DNA of 64,000 bases from JAYKJB01 sp035284745 [NCBI: Candidatus Sericytochromatia bacterium] (lineage in GTDB: Bacteria; Cyanobacteriota; Sericytochromatia; S15B-MN24): contig JAYKIL010000008.1 in the NCBI GenBank assembly GCA_035284745.1, forward strand, positions 248,001 to 312,000, read 5' to 3'. A program made the translations under genes and the position numbers. Positions 8,768 through 17,709 of this stretch are shown one piece after another; within the stretch, counting starts at the first letter, position 1; the number at the start of each line of letters is the position of its first letter. Under the pieces are notes generated by a model, which was not told the DNA's origin, ran no database searches, and was given only the letters and a program-made list of their open reading frames with translations.

Positions 8768-9943
8768 GTGCCTGAGAGAAACGATAAGCTCAATAACGTA
8801 GCCAATATTAAGGTCATTGGTGTAGGCGGAGGCGGTTCCAACGCTGTCAACCGAATGATCGAAAATGGGTTGACGGGGGTTGAATTTTGGACCGTCAACA
8901 CCGATGCGCAAGCGTTGGCGTTAGCAAAGGCTGAACGCAAACTGCAGATTGGTCAAAAAATTACACGAGGCCTAGGCGCCGGCGGGAACCCTGAGGTGGG
9001 ACGCAAGGCCGCTGAGGAAAGTCGGGAAGATCTGGTGGAAGCCCTTGAGGGCGCCGACATGGTGTTCATCACGGCAGGAATGGGTGGCGGAACTGGCACC
9101 GGGGCGGCGCCCGTTGTCGCCGAGGTCGCCCGGCAAGTGGGGGCCCTGACCGTTGGGGTTGTCACCCGTCCTTTCATGTTTGAGGGACGGAGACGTTCGG
9201 TGCAAGCCACCGACGGCATTGCGTCCATCAAAGATGCCGTCGACACGTTAATCGTTATTCCCAACGACAAGCTGTTGCAGGTGGTCGAGAAAAGAACCAC
9301 CATGCAAGAGGCGTTCCAGATTGCTGATGACGTCCTGCGTCAGGGCGTTCAGGGAATTTCGGACATCATTACAATTCCCGGCTTGATTAATGTGGACTTC
9401 GCGGACGTGAAGGCCATCATGAACAGTTCAGGTTCCGCCCTGATGGGCATCGGGTCCGCAAGTGGTGAAGGGCGCGCCGTCGAGGCGGCCCGGCTTGCGG
9501 TGAGCAGTCCTCTGCTCGAAGCCAGTGTCACAGGGGCCTGCGGCGTAATCTTCAACGTGACAGGGGGTGCGGACCTCACGCTTCACGAAGTCAACGATGC
9601 AGCTGCGGTGATTTACGAATCGGTAGACAGCGAAGCCAATATCATCTTCGGAGCGGTGTTGGATGAACGACTTCACGGCGAAGTTCGTATTACCGTGATT
9701 GCTACTGGGTTTGAAAATGTGAAGTCGGGCTCCAATGGTTCGATACCTGTTCATCAACCCACACTATTGGGGCGCACTCCTTCTGGTGAGCGCTCGACCG
9801 TTCCACCGATCTTCCAAAATGCGAGAGTGGCTTCTCCGACGCCCGTGGAGGCCAGCAATGCGACAGCCGGAAGCTCTGGGGGTGGGCAAGATGGCCCAGA
9901 CATTCCTGACTTCCTGCGGCAGAGCATCCGGAGGCAATTCTAA
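8768..9943 (+). CDS. ftsZ: FtsZ, tubulin-like cell division GTPase
   Basis: Forms the Z-ring by GTP-dependent polymerisation. Clear motifs are [19 protein letters not shown], the tubulin signature [11 protein letters not shown], and the synergy loop region [12 protein letters not shown] variable linker follows, then a C-terminal peptide [14 protein letters not shown], the conserved tail used by membrane tethers. FtsA normally binds this tail, but ftsA is not in the cluster. The GTG start is preceded only by a weak ribosome site. The gene ends just before a strong intrinsic terminator. Confidence 0.98.
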   Translation: MPERNDKLNNVANIKVIGVGGGGSNAVNRMIENGLTGVEFWTVNTDAQALALAKAERKLQIGQKITRGLGAGGNPEVGRKAAEESREDLVEALEGADMVFITAGMGGGTGTGAAPVVAEVARQVGALTVGVVTRPFMFEGRRRSVQATDGIASIKDAVDTLIVIPNDKLLQVVEKRTTMQEAFQIADDVLRQGVQGISDIITIPGLINVDFADVKAIMNSSGSALMGIGSASGEGRAVEAARLAVSSPLLEASVTGACGVIFNVTGGADLTLHEVNDAAAVIYESVDSEANIIFGAVLDERLHGEVRITVIATGFENVKSGSNGSIPVHQPTLLGRTPSGERSTVPPIFQNARVASPTPVEASNATAGSSGGGQDGPDIPDFLRQSIRRQF

Positions 9944-9967
9944 TACTGCGAGTGGTTCGAAAATGCG

Positions 9968-9991
9968 GATGGCGTCCTTACAGACGCCATC
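9968..9991 (+). other. Perfect 9-bp hairpin after ftsZ
   Basis: GATGGCGTC, a 6-base loop, then GACGCCATC. There is no T-run after it, so it is not a standard intrinsic terminator by itself. It could protect the 3' end of the dcw transcript or assist the terminator 20 bases further on. Confidence 0.5.
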
Positions 9992-10011
9992 ACCCTGGTT
10001 AATATCGACTC

Positions 10012-10048
10012 AAGCCTCTCGCCACCCACGAGAGGCTTGTTGTGTTTT
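10012..10048 (+). terminator. Rho-independent terminator closing the dcw cluster
   Basis: A perfect 10-bp stem (AAGCCTCTCG / CGAGAGGCTT) with a 7-base loop is followed by GTTGTGTTTT. It separates ftsZ from ileS. Confidence 0.85.
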
Positions 10049-10077
10049 AACTCGCTGACGGTTGAAAGGACACCATC

Positions 10078-12900
10078 GTGGAGCAAACCCAGTCGGATTC
10101 TGTTATGGATGCGAGAGACTATAAAACCACTTTGAATTTGCCACAAACTGAGTTCCCGATGCGGGCCAATTCGGCCTTGCGGGAGCCCGACTTTCAGGCC
10201 CGGTGGGACGCCATGGGTCTTTACGAAAAAATTCAGGCTCGCAGGGTCTCGGCGCCGACATTCATGCTGCACGATGGTCCGCCCTATTTAAGTTCTCCGA
10301 ACATTCACATTGGGCACGCGTTGAATCGCATCTTGAAAGACATTGTTGTGAAGTATCGTTCGCTCAATGGTTTTCGTGCCCCCTTTGTTCCTGGTTATGA
10401 TTGCCATGGTCTACCCATTGAGCACGCTGTTTTACGGGACGTCGAGGGCGGACGGCACGCCATGTCCCCGATTGACCTCAGAACCAAATGTCGTGCTTTC
10501 GCGCAAAAAAATTTGGAGGGGCAGCAGCTTAAGTTTAGACGCCTCGGAGGCTTGGCTGATTGGGACCGTCCCTATTTGACGATGGATCCGGCATTTGAAG
10601 CCAAGCAAGTGGAGGTGTTTGGTGAAATGGTTCAAAAAGGCTTCATTTATAGAGGCCTCAAGCCGGTTTACTGGTGTCCCACGTGTGAAACCGCATTGGC
10701 TGAAGCCGAAATAGAATATGTCGAAGACTTCGTGTCACCCAGTATTTATGTAAAATTTCCCCTGAAGATGACGAGTCAGGCGATGGTGGCAACCTTGGCC
10801 CGCATTCCTGAGACCGTTAATTTGGTGATCTGGACGACGACCCCGTGGACCTTGCCAGCTAATCTGGGCATCGCCGTGCATCCAAAGCTGAAATACCAAG
10901 TGATTCGAACCAAGGAGCACGGGTATTTGATGGTCGCCGCGGACCTTTTGAGTGCGTTCACTGAGGCCACAAGCATCACGGGTGAAGTGGTGGAAGAATT
11001 TTTCGGCTCGGAGCTCGAAATGCTTCAGGCCCAGCATCCCTTTTTACCGCGAACCAGTCTGGTGATTCTTGGGGACCATGTCACCGCAGAAGCAGGTACA
11101 GGCCTGGTTCACACGGCACCCGGCCATGGTGTAGAAGACTTTGAGGTGGGCAGGAAGTACAATCTACCCGTTTTCGCGCCCGTTAACCCACAGGGTATCT
11201 TCACTGAGGAGGCAGGTGCGTTGGTTGCCGGTCTTCGATACAGCAAGGCCAACCCAATCATCACGAAAAGACTCGCAGATACCGGTTTTTTAATACACGA
11301 AAGTGACTTGCAACACTCGTACGCGCATTGTTGGCGGTGCCATAAACCCGTGATTTACCGCGGAACCGAGCAATGGTTTGCATCGGTGGATGGTTTCCGT
11401 CAAGCGGCCATCGATGCGATTCATGGCGTTAAGTGGATCCCTCAGAGTGGAGAGAAGCGGATTGAAAATATGGTGTCTCAACGTTCGGACTGGTGCATCA
11501 GTCGGCAAAGGACGTGGGGCGTACCTATTCCTATTTTCTATTGTGTAAAAGACCAGACCCCTTTAATGACCCCGGAGACGATCGAGGCCGTGCGTGCGCG
11601 TTTTGCCGTCGAAGGTTCCGATGCTTGGTGGCGACTTGATACCAGCGAGTTGCTACCGGCTGGGGCGAAATGTGAGAAGTGTGGAGGAACCGAGTTTAGA
11701 AAAGAGCAGGACATTATGGATGTCTGGTTTGACTCTGGGTCCAGTCACGCGGCCGTTTTAGACACCCGAGACGGTTTGTCTTGGCCTGCAGACCTATACA
11801 TCGAGGGAACCGACCAATACCGTGGCTGGTTTCAATCTTCCTTGCTCACAGCTGTCTCAACGCGCGGAACTGCCCCTTACCGTACGGTTATCACGCACGG
11901 TTTTGTCTTGGATGAGCAAGGGCGAAAAATGTCGAAATCACTGGGCAATGTGATTGAACCGTCCAAGGTGATTGACCAGTACGGTGCAGATATTCTGCGC
12001 CTGTGGGTGACCTCGGTCGATTACAACAACGATGTACGGATTTCAGACAATATCCTGAAGCAGATGGCCGAAATTTACCGAAAAATCCGTAATACGGCGC
12101 GGTTTATGCTGAGCAATCTGTATGACTACGATCGCACGAATGACGCCGTGCCGTTTGAAAACTTGCCGGAACTGGAGAGGTTTGCTTTGCATCGCCTTTC
12201 CACGGTGTTGAGTGACATTACAGAAGCGCTGGAGAATTACGAATTCTTTCGCTTTTATCAACTGATACAGAACTACTGCGTGGTGGACCTTTCGAGCTTT
12301 TATTTCGACCTTCGTAAGGACACACTCTACGCGGACGCGGCAAAAAGCCATACCCGCCGGGCGGCCCAAACTGTTTTGGATATCATTTTATCTGCCCTGG
12401 CCCGGGCCATTTCACCGGTTCTTTCACATCTCGCAGAGGATATTTGGCAACATATGCCGGCTGGGGCTCCCGCTACGGCCTCGAGCGTCTTTTTGACGGA
12501 TTGGCCCCAGGCCCAAAACGACTGGAAGGACGAACAACTCGAACAAAAATGGACCCGCGCTGTTGATTGGCGAAACGTCGCATTGAAGGCGCTTGAAGAA
12601 GCGCGCCAAGGGAAACTCATTGGCGCATCTCTCGAAGCCAGGGTTCGTCTTCAACCGGGGGATGAGGGAATGGACTCGGCCCTAAGGATGTGGTCGTCCT
12701 CCGAGTTGGCGCAAATGTTTATTGTGTCTCAGGTGGTGGTGGACCCACTGTCTTCCAACCCGGCTGCCCCCCTTCAAGTGGTGGTTGAACGGGCCGACGG
12801 CGAAAAATGTCAGCGTTGTTGGGTGTATTCTCCCAGCGTTGGTGAATCCAGGGAACATCCATCTTTGTGTCAACGCTGTTGCGAAGTGGTTGTTCGTTAA
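10078..12900 (+). CDS. ileS: IleRS, isoleucyl-tRNA synthetase
   Basis: Class I synthetase that charges tRNA-Ile. The HIGH motif is seen as NIHIGHALN and the KMSKS loop as GRKMSKSLGNV. The editing domain contains WTTTPWTLPAN and GTGLVHTAPGHG. The C-terminal zinc knuckle CQRCW...CQRCC is present, as in the bacterial-type enzyme. 940 residues is a normal length. GTG 10078 follows GAAAGGA. I saw no T-box leader in the 134 bases upstream, so tRNA-sensing regulation is not supported. Confidence 0.98.
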   Translation: MEQTQSDSVMDARDYKTTLNLPQTEFPMRANSALREPDFQARWDAMGLYEKIQARRVSAPTFMLHDGPPYLSSPNIHIGHALNRILKDIVVKYRSLNGFRAPFVPGYDCHGLPIEHAVLRDVEGGRHAMSPIDLRTKCRAFAQKNLEGQQLKFRRLGGLADWDRPYLTMDPAFEAKQVEVFGEMVQKGFIYRGLKPVYWCPTCETALAEAEIEYVEDFVSPSIYVKFPLKMTSQAMVATLARIPETVNLVIWTTTPWTLPANLGIAVHPKLKYQVIRTKEHGYLMVAADLLSAFTEATSITGEVVEEFFGSELEMLQAQHPFLPRTSLVILGDHVTAEAGTGLVHTAPGHGVEDFEVGRKYNLPVFAPVNPQGIFTEEAGALVAGLRYSKANPIITKRLADTGFLIHESDLQHSYAHCWRCHKPVIYRGTEQWFASVDGFRQAAIDAIHGVKWIPQSGEKRIENMVSQRSDWCISRQRTWGVPIPIFYCVKDQTPLMTPETIEAVRARFAVEGSDAWWRLDTSELLPAGAKCEKCGGTEFRKEQDIMDVWFDSGSSHAAVLDTRDGLSWPADLYIEGTDQYRGWFQSSLLTAVSTRGTAPYRTVITHGFVLDEQGRKMSKSLGNVIEPSKVIDQYGADILRLWVTSVDYNNDVRISDNILKQMAEIYRKIRNTARFMLSNLYDYDRTNDAVPFENLPELERFALHRLSTVLSDITEALENYEFFRFYQLIQNYCVVDLSSFYFDLRKDTLYADAAKSHTRRAAQTVLDIILSALARAISPVLSHLAEDIWQHMPAGAPATASSVFLTDWPQAQNDWKDEQLEQKWTRAVDWRNVALKALEEARQGKLIGASLEARVRLQPGDEGMDSALRMWSSSELAQMFIVSQVVVDPLSSNPAAPLQVVVERADGEKCQRCWVYSPSVGESREHPSLCQRCCEVVVR

Positions 12901-12916
12901 TTTTTCAAGGCGCGCT

Positions 12917-14284
12917 ATGGACAGTGATGGCCTGAGCTGGCGTTTCTATCCCTCGCCCGAGTCAATGGGAGAGGGCAACGTTTCCGACCCAAAGGGACCG
13001 GAAGACGCTGTGCTGGACGACTGGAAACTTCGGGGAGATGAGGCACTGTTGGCGGGAGACTTCGATCTTGCGCTAGAGGCATATTTCGAAGCACTCCAAC
13101 GCACTCCGGATGACCCGGATGCTCGCTACAACATGGCAGTCATTCATCTAGAATTGGGTCGTTATAATGACGCGATCACGCTCCTCAAAGGGGTTTTGGC
13201 AACCAGTCCTCAGGATAAAGAAGCCTTAACTGCATTGGGGTGGGCTCAATTATGGGTGGGGGAGGCGCGGGCTGCTGTAAAGACTTTCCGCCGGGTTCAG
13301 TTGGCGGCCCCACATTATGACCCTGCATTGGTCGGACTCGGTTGGGCACATATGGTGGACACACCGCCAGTTCTGGGGCGTGCAGCAGATGCCTTTGCCC
13401 GCGCAATCTCATTGGGCAGCCAGGATCCTGAGGCGTATTTTGGTCTCGCTGCGGCGTGCGAAATGCGGGGTGAACTGACGCAAGCCGTCCCCTTGCTAGA
13501 AGATGCGCTGAGGTTTTGGCCGGAGGATCTACGTTCGCACGAGAGCTTGGCGAGGGTCCAGGAAAACTTGGGCAACTGGGAGGCGGCCGCATATCATCTG
13601 ATGCAACTCGCCCACGCGCGCCCCGATGACACCACGCTGGATCGACGAATCGCTCAACTTTTCAGTGACAACGGGGCATTTGACCGGGCAGCGGTCTTTT
13701 GGCGCAAGGTGACCGTTCAGAATCCTGAGGATCGCTCCGCAGCCTTGTCCCTTGCAGACACGTTGCTTCAAGCCAACCAATCGGAGGCTGCCATCGCCGC
13801 ATTCAAGGAGGTCCAAGAAGATCCGAACAGCGAGGTCGCGGCGCTTGAGGGCCTTGGACATGCCCATTTTTTAGCAAGCCGCTGGACAGATGCTGTCGAT
13901 GCCTATTTACAGGCACTCAAACGCGCGCCACAGAATACTGAAATTATCTGCAATCTGGGTAATACGTATTTGGAAGCACAGGAGTATGAAAGTGCCCTCT
14001 GGGCGTTTCAAAAAGCACTCAAGCTTGATTCGTCGCTCATTGATGCCCGGGTCGGACTGGGGTGGGCGTGCTACCATCAGGGGCGTTTGGAGACGGCACG
14101 TGAGACCTTTGAGATGGCACTGGGGCAGCAATCGCACTCTGTCAACGCGATAGACGGTCTGGCCTCGACGCTCTGGCGCCTCGGCCTTTCCGACCAGGCC
14201 ATCAAGCTCTTGAAAGATTCTGGATACTGCGCCGATCCGGACCATCCGTTGACCGTCAAACTGTCTTTTCTGGAGACCTCTTGA
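12917..14284 (+). CDS. TPR-repeat protein
   Basis: About 455 residues, built mostly of tetratricopeptide repeats. Successive units carry the W-L-G-Y-A-F-A-P spacing, for example AREAYFEALQRTP-like and YLEAQEYESALWAFQKAL. There is no signal peptide, so it is probably a cytoplasmic scaffold. ATG 12917 has CAAGG six bases upstream, and the frame extends further upstream only inside ileS. It starts 16 bases after ileS and is likely co-transcribed. Partners are unknown. The following small DUF2997 and pentapeptide genes may belong to the same unit. Confidence 0.85.
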   Translation: MDSDGLSWRFYPSPESMGEGNVSDPKGPEDAVLDDWKLRGDEALLAGDFDLALEAYFEALQRTPDDPDARYNMAVIHLELGRYNDAITLLKGVLATSPQDKEALTALGWAQLWVGEARAAVKTFRRVQLAAPHYDPALVGLGWAHMVDTPPVLGRAADAFARAISLGSQDPEAYFGLAAACEMRGELTQAVPLLEDALRFWPEDLRSHESLARVQENLGNWEAAAYHLMQLAHARPDDTTLDRRIAQLFSDNGAFDRAAVFWRKVTVQNPEDRSAALSLADTLLQANQSEAAIAAFKEVQEDPNSEVAALEGLGHAHFLASRWTDAVDAYLQALKRAPQNTEIICNLGNTYLEAQEYESALWAFQKALKLDSSLIDARVGLGWACYHQGRLETARETFEMALGQQSHSVNAIDGLASTLWRLGLSDQAIKLLKDSGYCADPDHPLTVKLSFLETS

Positions 14285-14339
14285 CCCACCCCCTAAAACG
14301 GCAGGATGCCCTTTTTATGAAGGAACGAAAGAGGATCGG

Positions 14340-14531
14340 ATGGAAGAGTTGAAGGTTATAATCTCTCCCAACGGCGAGGTGAGTTTCGAGGTACAGGGGG
14401 TTACCGGGGACGCATGTCTGGCTTTAACACAGCGTCTCGAAGCGGGTCTCGGTGAGGTCATCGAACGCCAATTAAAACCGGAATATTATCAGTCGGCACA
14501 CGATGCTGCGCACCTGTGGAACCAGCAATAA
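14340..14531 (+). CDS. DUF2997 small protein
   Basis: A protein of 63 residues with the DUF2997 pattern: an N-terminal beta hairpin (LKVIISPNGEVSFEVQG), GDACLALTQRLEAGLG, then ERQLKPEYYQ. ATG 14340 follows GAAAGAGGA. The family is common in cyanobacteria and some Firmicutes, often beside a DUF1257 gene, which is absent here. Function is unknown. Confidence 0.75.
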   Translation: MEELKVIISPNGEVSFEVQGVTGDACLALTQRLEAGLGEVIERQLKPEYYQSAHDAAHLWNQQ

Positions 14532-14553
14532 GCGAGCGAGAAAGCGGGATAGA

Positions 14554-15105
14554 ATGCCGGTCATTCAAATCGTCCACAAAGACTCTCAGAGCATCCTCTA
14601 TACACACCTTGGTGAGGGCGCAACTCTCGCCTCCGCACTCAAACAGGCCGCCTCTGAAAATGTTGATTTGACGGGTGCCGATCTTGCAGAGGAAGACTTT
14701 GCAGGCTGCGAATTGGCGGGCGTACGCCTTGCCGGCGCCGATCTGGCGGGAGCGAACCTGGCAGGGGCAAATTTGGACCGGGCATTTCTCGTTGGAGTTG
14801 ATCTTTCTGAGGCCAACCTGGCCGGTGCGCGGCTCGCGGAAGCTAATTTGGAGTCGGCTGACCTGTCTGAAGCCAACCTGGCCGGCGCCGTGCTTGAGGG
14901 CACATCGCTTCACGCAGCAGATTTGGCGGAGGCAAATTTGGCCGGCGTGAATTTACGGAATGCTAACCTGAGACTCGCCGACTTATCGGAGGCGAATTTA
15001 GCCGGTGCTGACCTCACAGGTGCGATTCTCACTTCAGCCGACTTTGATGGCGCAAACATTCGTTCAGCTTGTTTGGAGAATACCCAGGATCCCCCTTCGA
15101 CCTAG
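14554..15105 (+). CDS. Pentapeptide-repeat protein
   Basis: After a short N-terminal segment (about residues 1-35) the protein is almost entirely A(D/N)LxxA pentapeptides from roughly residue 38 to 172. This predicts a right-handed quadrilateral beta-helix of about seven coils. There are no signal peptide or membrane segments. ATG 14554 is chosen because the longer frame begins inside the DUF2997 gene. Such proteins can mimic DNA or act as scaffolds, but nothing here points to a target. It follows DUF2997 by 22 bases. Confidence 0.85.
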   Translation: MPVIQIVHKDSQSILYTHLGEGATLASALKQAASENVDLTGADLAEEDFAGCELAGVRLAGADLAGANLAGANLDRAFLVGVDLSEANLAGARLAEANLESADLSEANLAGAVLEGTSLHAADLAEANLAGVNLRNANLRLADLSEANLAGADLTGAILTSADFDGANIRSACLENTQDPPST

Positions 15106-15197
15106 ACATCACACGTGCCACCCTGGCTGTGTTTCGTCGCACCCGGGCTTTGAGCATGGCAAGATACACTGACTCACGACCGTCACGGGTCCAGGTA

Positions 15198-15743
15198 ATG
15201 GAGAAACTCCTTTTGTCACGTGTTCTGTTCTACGCTTTAGCCTTCAATGTCATGGCCCCATTGTCGGCAGCCCACGCCTCTACCCTTCCACGGGCAGATT
15301 TTGGAACCGAGTCTGTGCTGGGATTGGGGGGCGGCCAATCGGTAGGGCTGAGCGTTGATACCCCACTCAACACCCATTGGGCGATGGGACTTGCGCTTGG
15401 GCTTCGCGCATTTGTCGGAGCGCGCGCAGAGTTTCGAGCGATGTATCGCTTGGAAGACAGCGTTCTTCGAGCACCCTATCAACTGGCGGGCTTGGTGGGT
15501 GCACAGGCTAAGGGACCTTCCTTTGATAAGCTAGAGCAGATAGCCCCCCTCATTGGCATCGTGGGTGCCTTCCAGCCTTTTCCCAACTGGCTTCTGCGGG
15601 CGACCATCGCCGGCGCCTATCCGAGCGATGAAATTTGGCGAGCGTCGGGCCTGGAAATTGCCTACCGCTATAACAGCCGCCTGGAACTCACGGTCGGGTA
15701 TAACGGTCGCGGTGATGTGCTCGGAATTAAGCTGACGCTATAG
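15198..15743 (+). CDS. Small exported, beta-barrel-like protein of unknown function
   Basis: About 181 residues. A signal peptide is visible (positive start, hydrophobic core, AHA-S cleavage site near residue 27). The rest alternates short hydrophobic and polar strands rich in Gly and aromatic residues and ends in a strand, VLGIKLTL, as expected for a small outer-membrane barrel. ATG 15198 is preferred to ATG 15156 because it gives the clean signal peptide. The barrel assignment is inference from pattern. The 3' end overlaps the convergent amidotransferase gene by 17 bases. Confidence 0.65.
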   Translation: MEKLLLSRVLFYALAFNVMAPLSAAHASTLPRADFGTESVLGLGGGQSVGLSVDTPLNTHWAMGLALGLRAFVGARAEFRAMYRLEDSVLRAPYQLAGLVGAQAKGPSFDKLEQIAPLIGIVGAFQPFPNWLLRATIAGAYPSDEIWRASGLEIAYRYNSRLELTVGYNGRGDVLGIKLTL

Positions 15744-16515
15744 GGGGCAAAGCCAGTCGGCGCCGGTTGATACCTTTTGCGTATTCCGTGAATCGCTGAA
15801 AGACGCCTAAAAACTCAGGGTAGCTGGCACAGAGGTTTTCCGGATGCCATTGAACGGCCATCCGCGCAGGATGCTCAATGGCCTCTACCCCTTCCACCAA
15901 GCCATCGGGGCTCCAGGCTGATGCCCGCAATCCATCGGCCAGATCCTTGATCCCTTGATGATGTAGCGAATTCACGGCAATGACCTTTGGTAAAATTTTT
16001 CCCAAATGAGAGTCCGGATCTACGCGAACTGGGTGCACCGCCTTGTACCGATGGTCACGCTGAGAATGATGAACGTGACTGGGACGTTGACTGGGGAGGT
16101 CCTGCCAAAGGGTTCCACCCAGTGCAACATTTAACACCTGCAATCCACGGCATACACCCAAAACTGGCAAGTCTGTCTCAAACCACACGTGTCTAAATAA
16201 AGCCATCTCGAACTCATCGCGCTCGAGATCGACCGCGCCGAGCAAGGGATGAGGGGCCTCGTCGTATTCTTGCGGATGGATATCAACCCCTCCGGTGAAA
16301 AGAATCCCATCCAACGAGGCCACTAAGTCGGGAATAAGGCCTTCGGCGACCGGAGGAATAAAAACCGGAATGGCACCCGATTCCAAAATAGCCTTGCAGT
16401 AATCTTGAGAAATAAGATACAGCGGAGGCTTCACGCCGAAACCACCAAAATCCCCGCTCGCGGCATGGGTCGACATGCCCTCACTATTTCCAGTTATGCC
16501 AATAAAAACAGCCAA
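15727..16515 (-). CDS. Class-I glutamine amidotransferase of the gamma-glutamyl hydrolase (peptidase C26) family
   Basis: 262 residues. The nucleophile elbow is GVCRGLQ, the oxyanion-side motif is ILFTGGVDIHP, and the catalytic His-Glu pair is in QWHPE. These are typical of PuuD-like gamma-glutamyl-GABA hydrolases and relatives that cleave gamma-glutamyl bonds. The start is TTG, preceded by AAGGAATGAGCA, a good ribosome site; no in-frame ATG is near. It stands alone between convergent neighbours, so the substrate cannot be assigned. It might handle gamma-glutamyl polyamines, since an agmatinase lies elsewhere in the window. Confidence 0.85.
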   Translation of the reverse strand: MAVFIGITGNSEGMSTHAASGDFGGFGVKPPLYLISQDYCKAILESGAIPVFIPPVAEGLIPDLVASLDGILFTGGVDIHPQEYDEAPHPLLGAVDLERDEFEMALFRHVWFETDLPVLGVCRGLQVLNVALGGTLWQDLPSQRPSHVHHSQRDHRYKAVHPVRVDPDSHLGKILPKVIAVNSLHHQGIKDLADGLRASAWSPDGLVEGVEAIEHPARMAVQWHPENLCASYPEFLGVFQRFTEYAKGINRRRLALPPIASA

Positions 16516-16663
16516 TGCTCATTCCTTATGGAGGGGCGCCGGCGATCGAGGCACCAGGCAACCACTATGTATATATACCCCATCCCGGTCGCATCAGCCA
16601 TCCAGCAATCCCTGGGGACCAGCAACGGTAACCATCACGAGGCGTGACACATGCCCAAAAAAG

Positions 16664-16706
16664 ACTAAAATGTTTCCTGGTTGACGAGAACCATTCACCC
16701 AGGAAA
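16664..16706 (-). terminator. Possible terminator downstream of the peptide transporter operon
   Basis: On the minus strand an 8-bp stem TTTCCTGG/CCAGGAAA with an 18-base loop is followed about ten bases later by CTTTTTT. The long loop and offset T-run make it weak. Confidence 0.4.
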
Positions 16707-16747
16707 TACCTACGCCGGTTGATATCTGAAAAACGCAAAACCAGCGC

Positions 16748-17656
16748 TCAGCGTTTTAGCTTCGGGTCCAGGGCGTCGCGCAGGCCATCACCGACGTAGT
16801 TGACGCTGACAATCGTGAGAAATATCAGTAAGCCCGGATACACCGCAAGCCACGGCGTGTCGATCATATACTGCTGCGCGTTCGTCAGCATATTTCCCCA
16901 GGTGGGTACCGGCGGTTGTATCCCAAAACCCAAGAAGGACAATGCGGACTCCATCATAATGGCATCAGCCACCCCCAGTGTCGCCGCCACAAAAATAGGG
17001 GCCATGGCATTCGGGAGCAGATGTTTGGTGATGATCCCCGCGTCCTCCATGCCCTGAGCACGCGCCGCTTCGATGAACTCCTGCTCACGCAGCGTTAAAA
17101 ACTCACCTCTGACCAAGCGAGAAACGGTCATCCAGCCCGTCAATCCCAATATAAACACAATGATTCCAATTTGCCCTCCCGGGAAGGCGATTGACTTCAA
17201 AAACGTCGACAACACCATCATGAGCATTAACACGGGAACAGCCAACATAACGTCGGCCAAGCGCATCACGAAACCGTCGACGAACTTGCCATAGAATCCG
17301 GCGAGCGCCCCCAGCGCGGCGCCGATGATAACGCCGAATAAAGCAGCTGCCAGACCAACGGTCAAGGAGGTACGCCCCGCAATCAACAGTCTTACAAGCG
17401 TATCCTGGCCCAGTTCATCCGTTCCTAAAGGATGCGCCAACGAGAATGCTTCTTTCGTATGGTCTAAATCCAAATCGTCAAAACCATAGGGCATCAATGC
17501 GGGCCCCACCCAACACGCCAACACGAGGAGTGTCAACGCAACGAAGCCAGCCATTGCGAGTCGATGACGGCTAAAGCGACGCCAAACTCCCCGCCAATAG
17601 GGTTCCGCGGCCCCTGTTAAGTCCTGGATCTCCGAAACTGATTCCGTGATTACCAC
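16748..17656 (-). CDS. Peptide ABC transporter permease (DppC/OppC type)
   Basis: Second membrane subunit of the importer. It has a cytoplasmic N-terminus, one helix with the OppC_N pattern (HRLAMAGFVALTLLVLAC), then LAHPLGTDELGQDTLVRLL, characteristic of DppC/OppC. The ATPase-coupling loop is EAARAQGMEDAGIITKHLLPN. About six helices in 302 residues. GTG 17656 has CAGGAG upstream and is preferred to the more distal GTG 17698. It is the last gene of the minus-strand operon. Confidence 0.93.
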   Translation of the reverse strand: MVITESVSEIQDLTGAAEPYWRGVWRRFSRHRLAMAGFVALTLLVLACWVGPALMPYGFDDLDLDHTKEAFSLAHPLGTDELGQDTLVRLLIAGRTSLTVGLAAALFGVIIGAALGALAGFYGKFVDGFVMRLADVMLAVPVLMLMMVLSTFLKSIAFPGGQIGIIVFILGLTGWMTVSRLVRGEFLTLREQEFIEAARAQGMEDAGIITKHLLPNAMAPIFVAATLGVADAIMMESALSFLGFGIQPPVPTWGNMLTNAQQYMIDTPWLAVYPGLLIFLTIVSVNYVGDGLRDALDPKLKR

Positions 17657-17709
17657 AAAGATAAGCTCCTGAGGCGTTTCTTGCGGGAAACACCACACCT
17701 GTAAGGTCT

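Noticed and set aside
9944-10077. Possible T-box leader before ileS
   Set aside because: No AGGGTGG-type T-box sequence or specifier arm could be found; the hairpins are better explained as the end of the dcw transcript.
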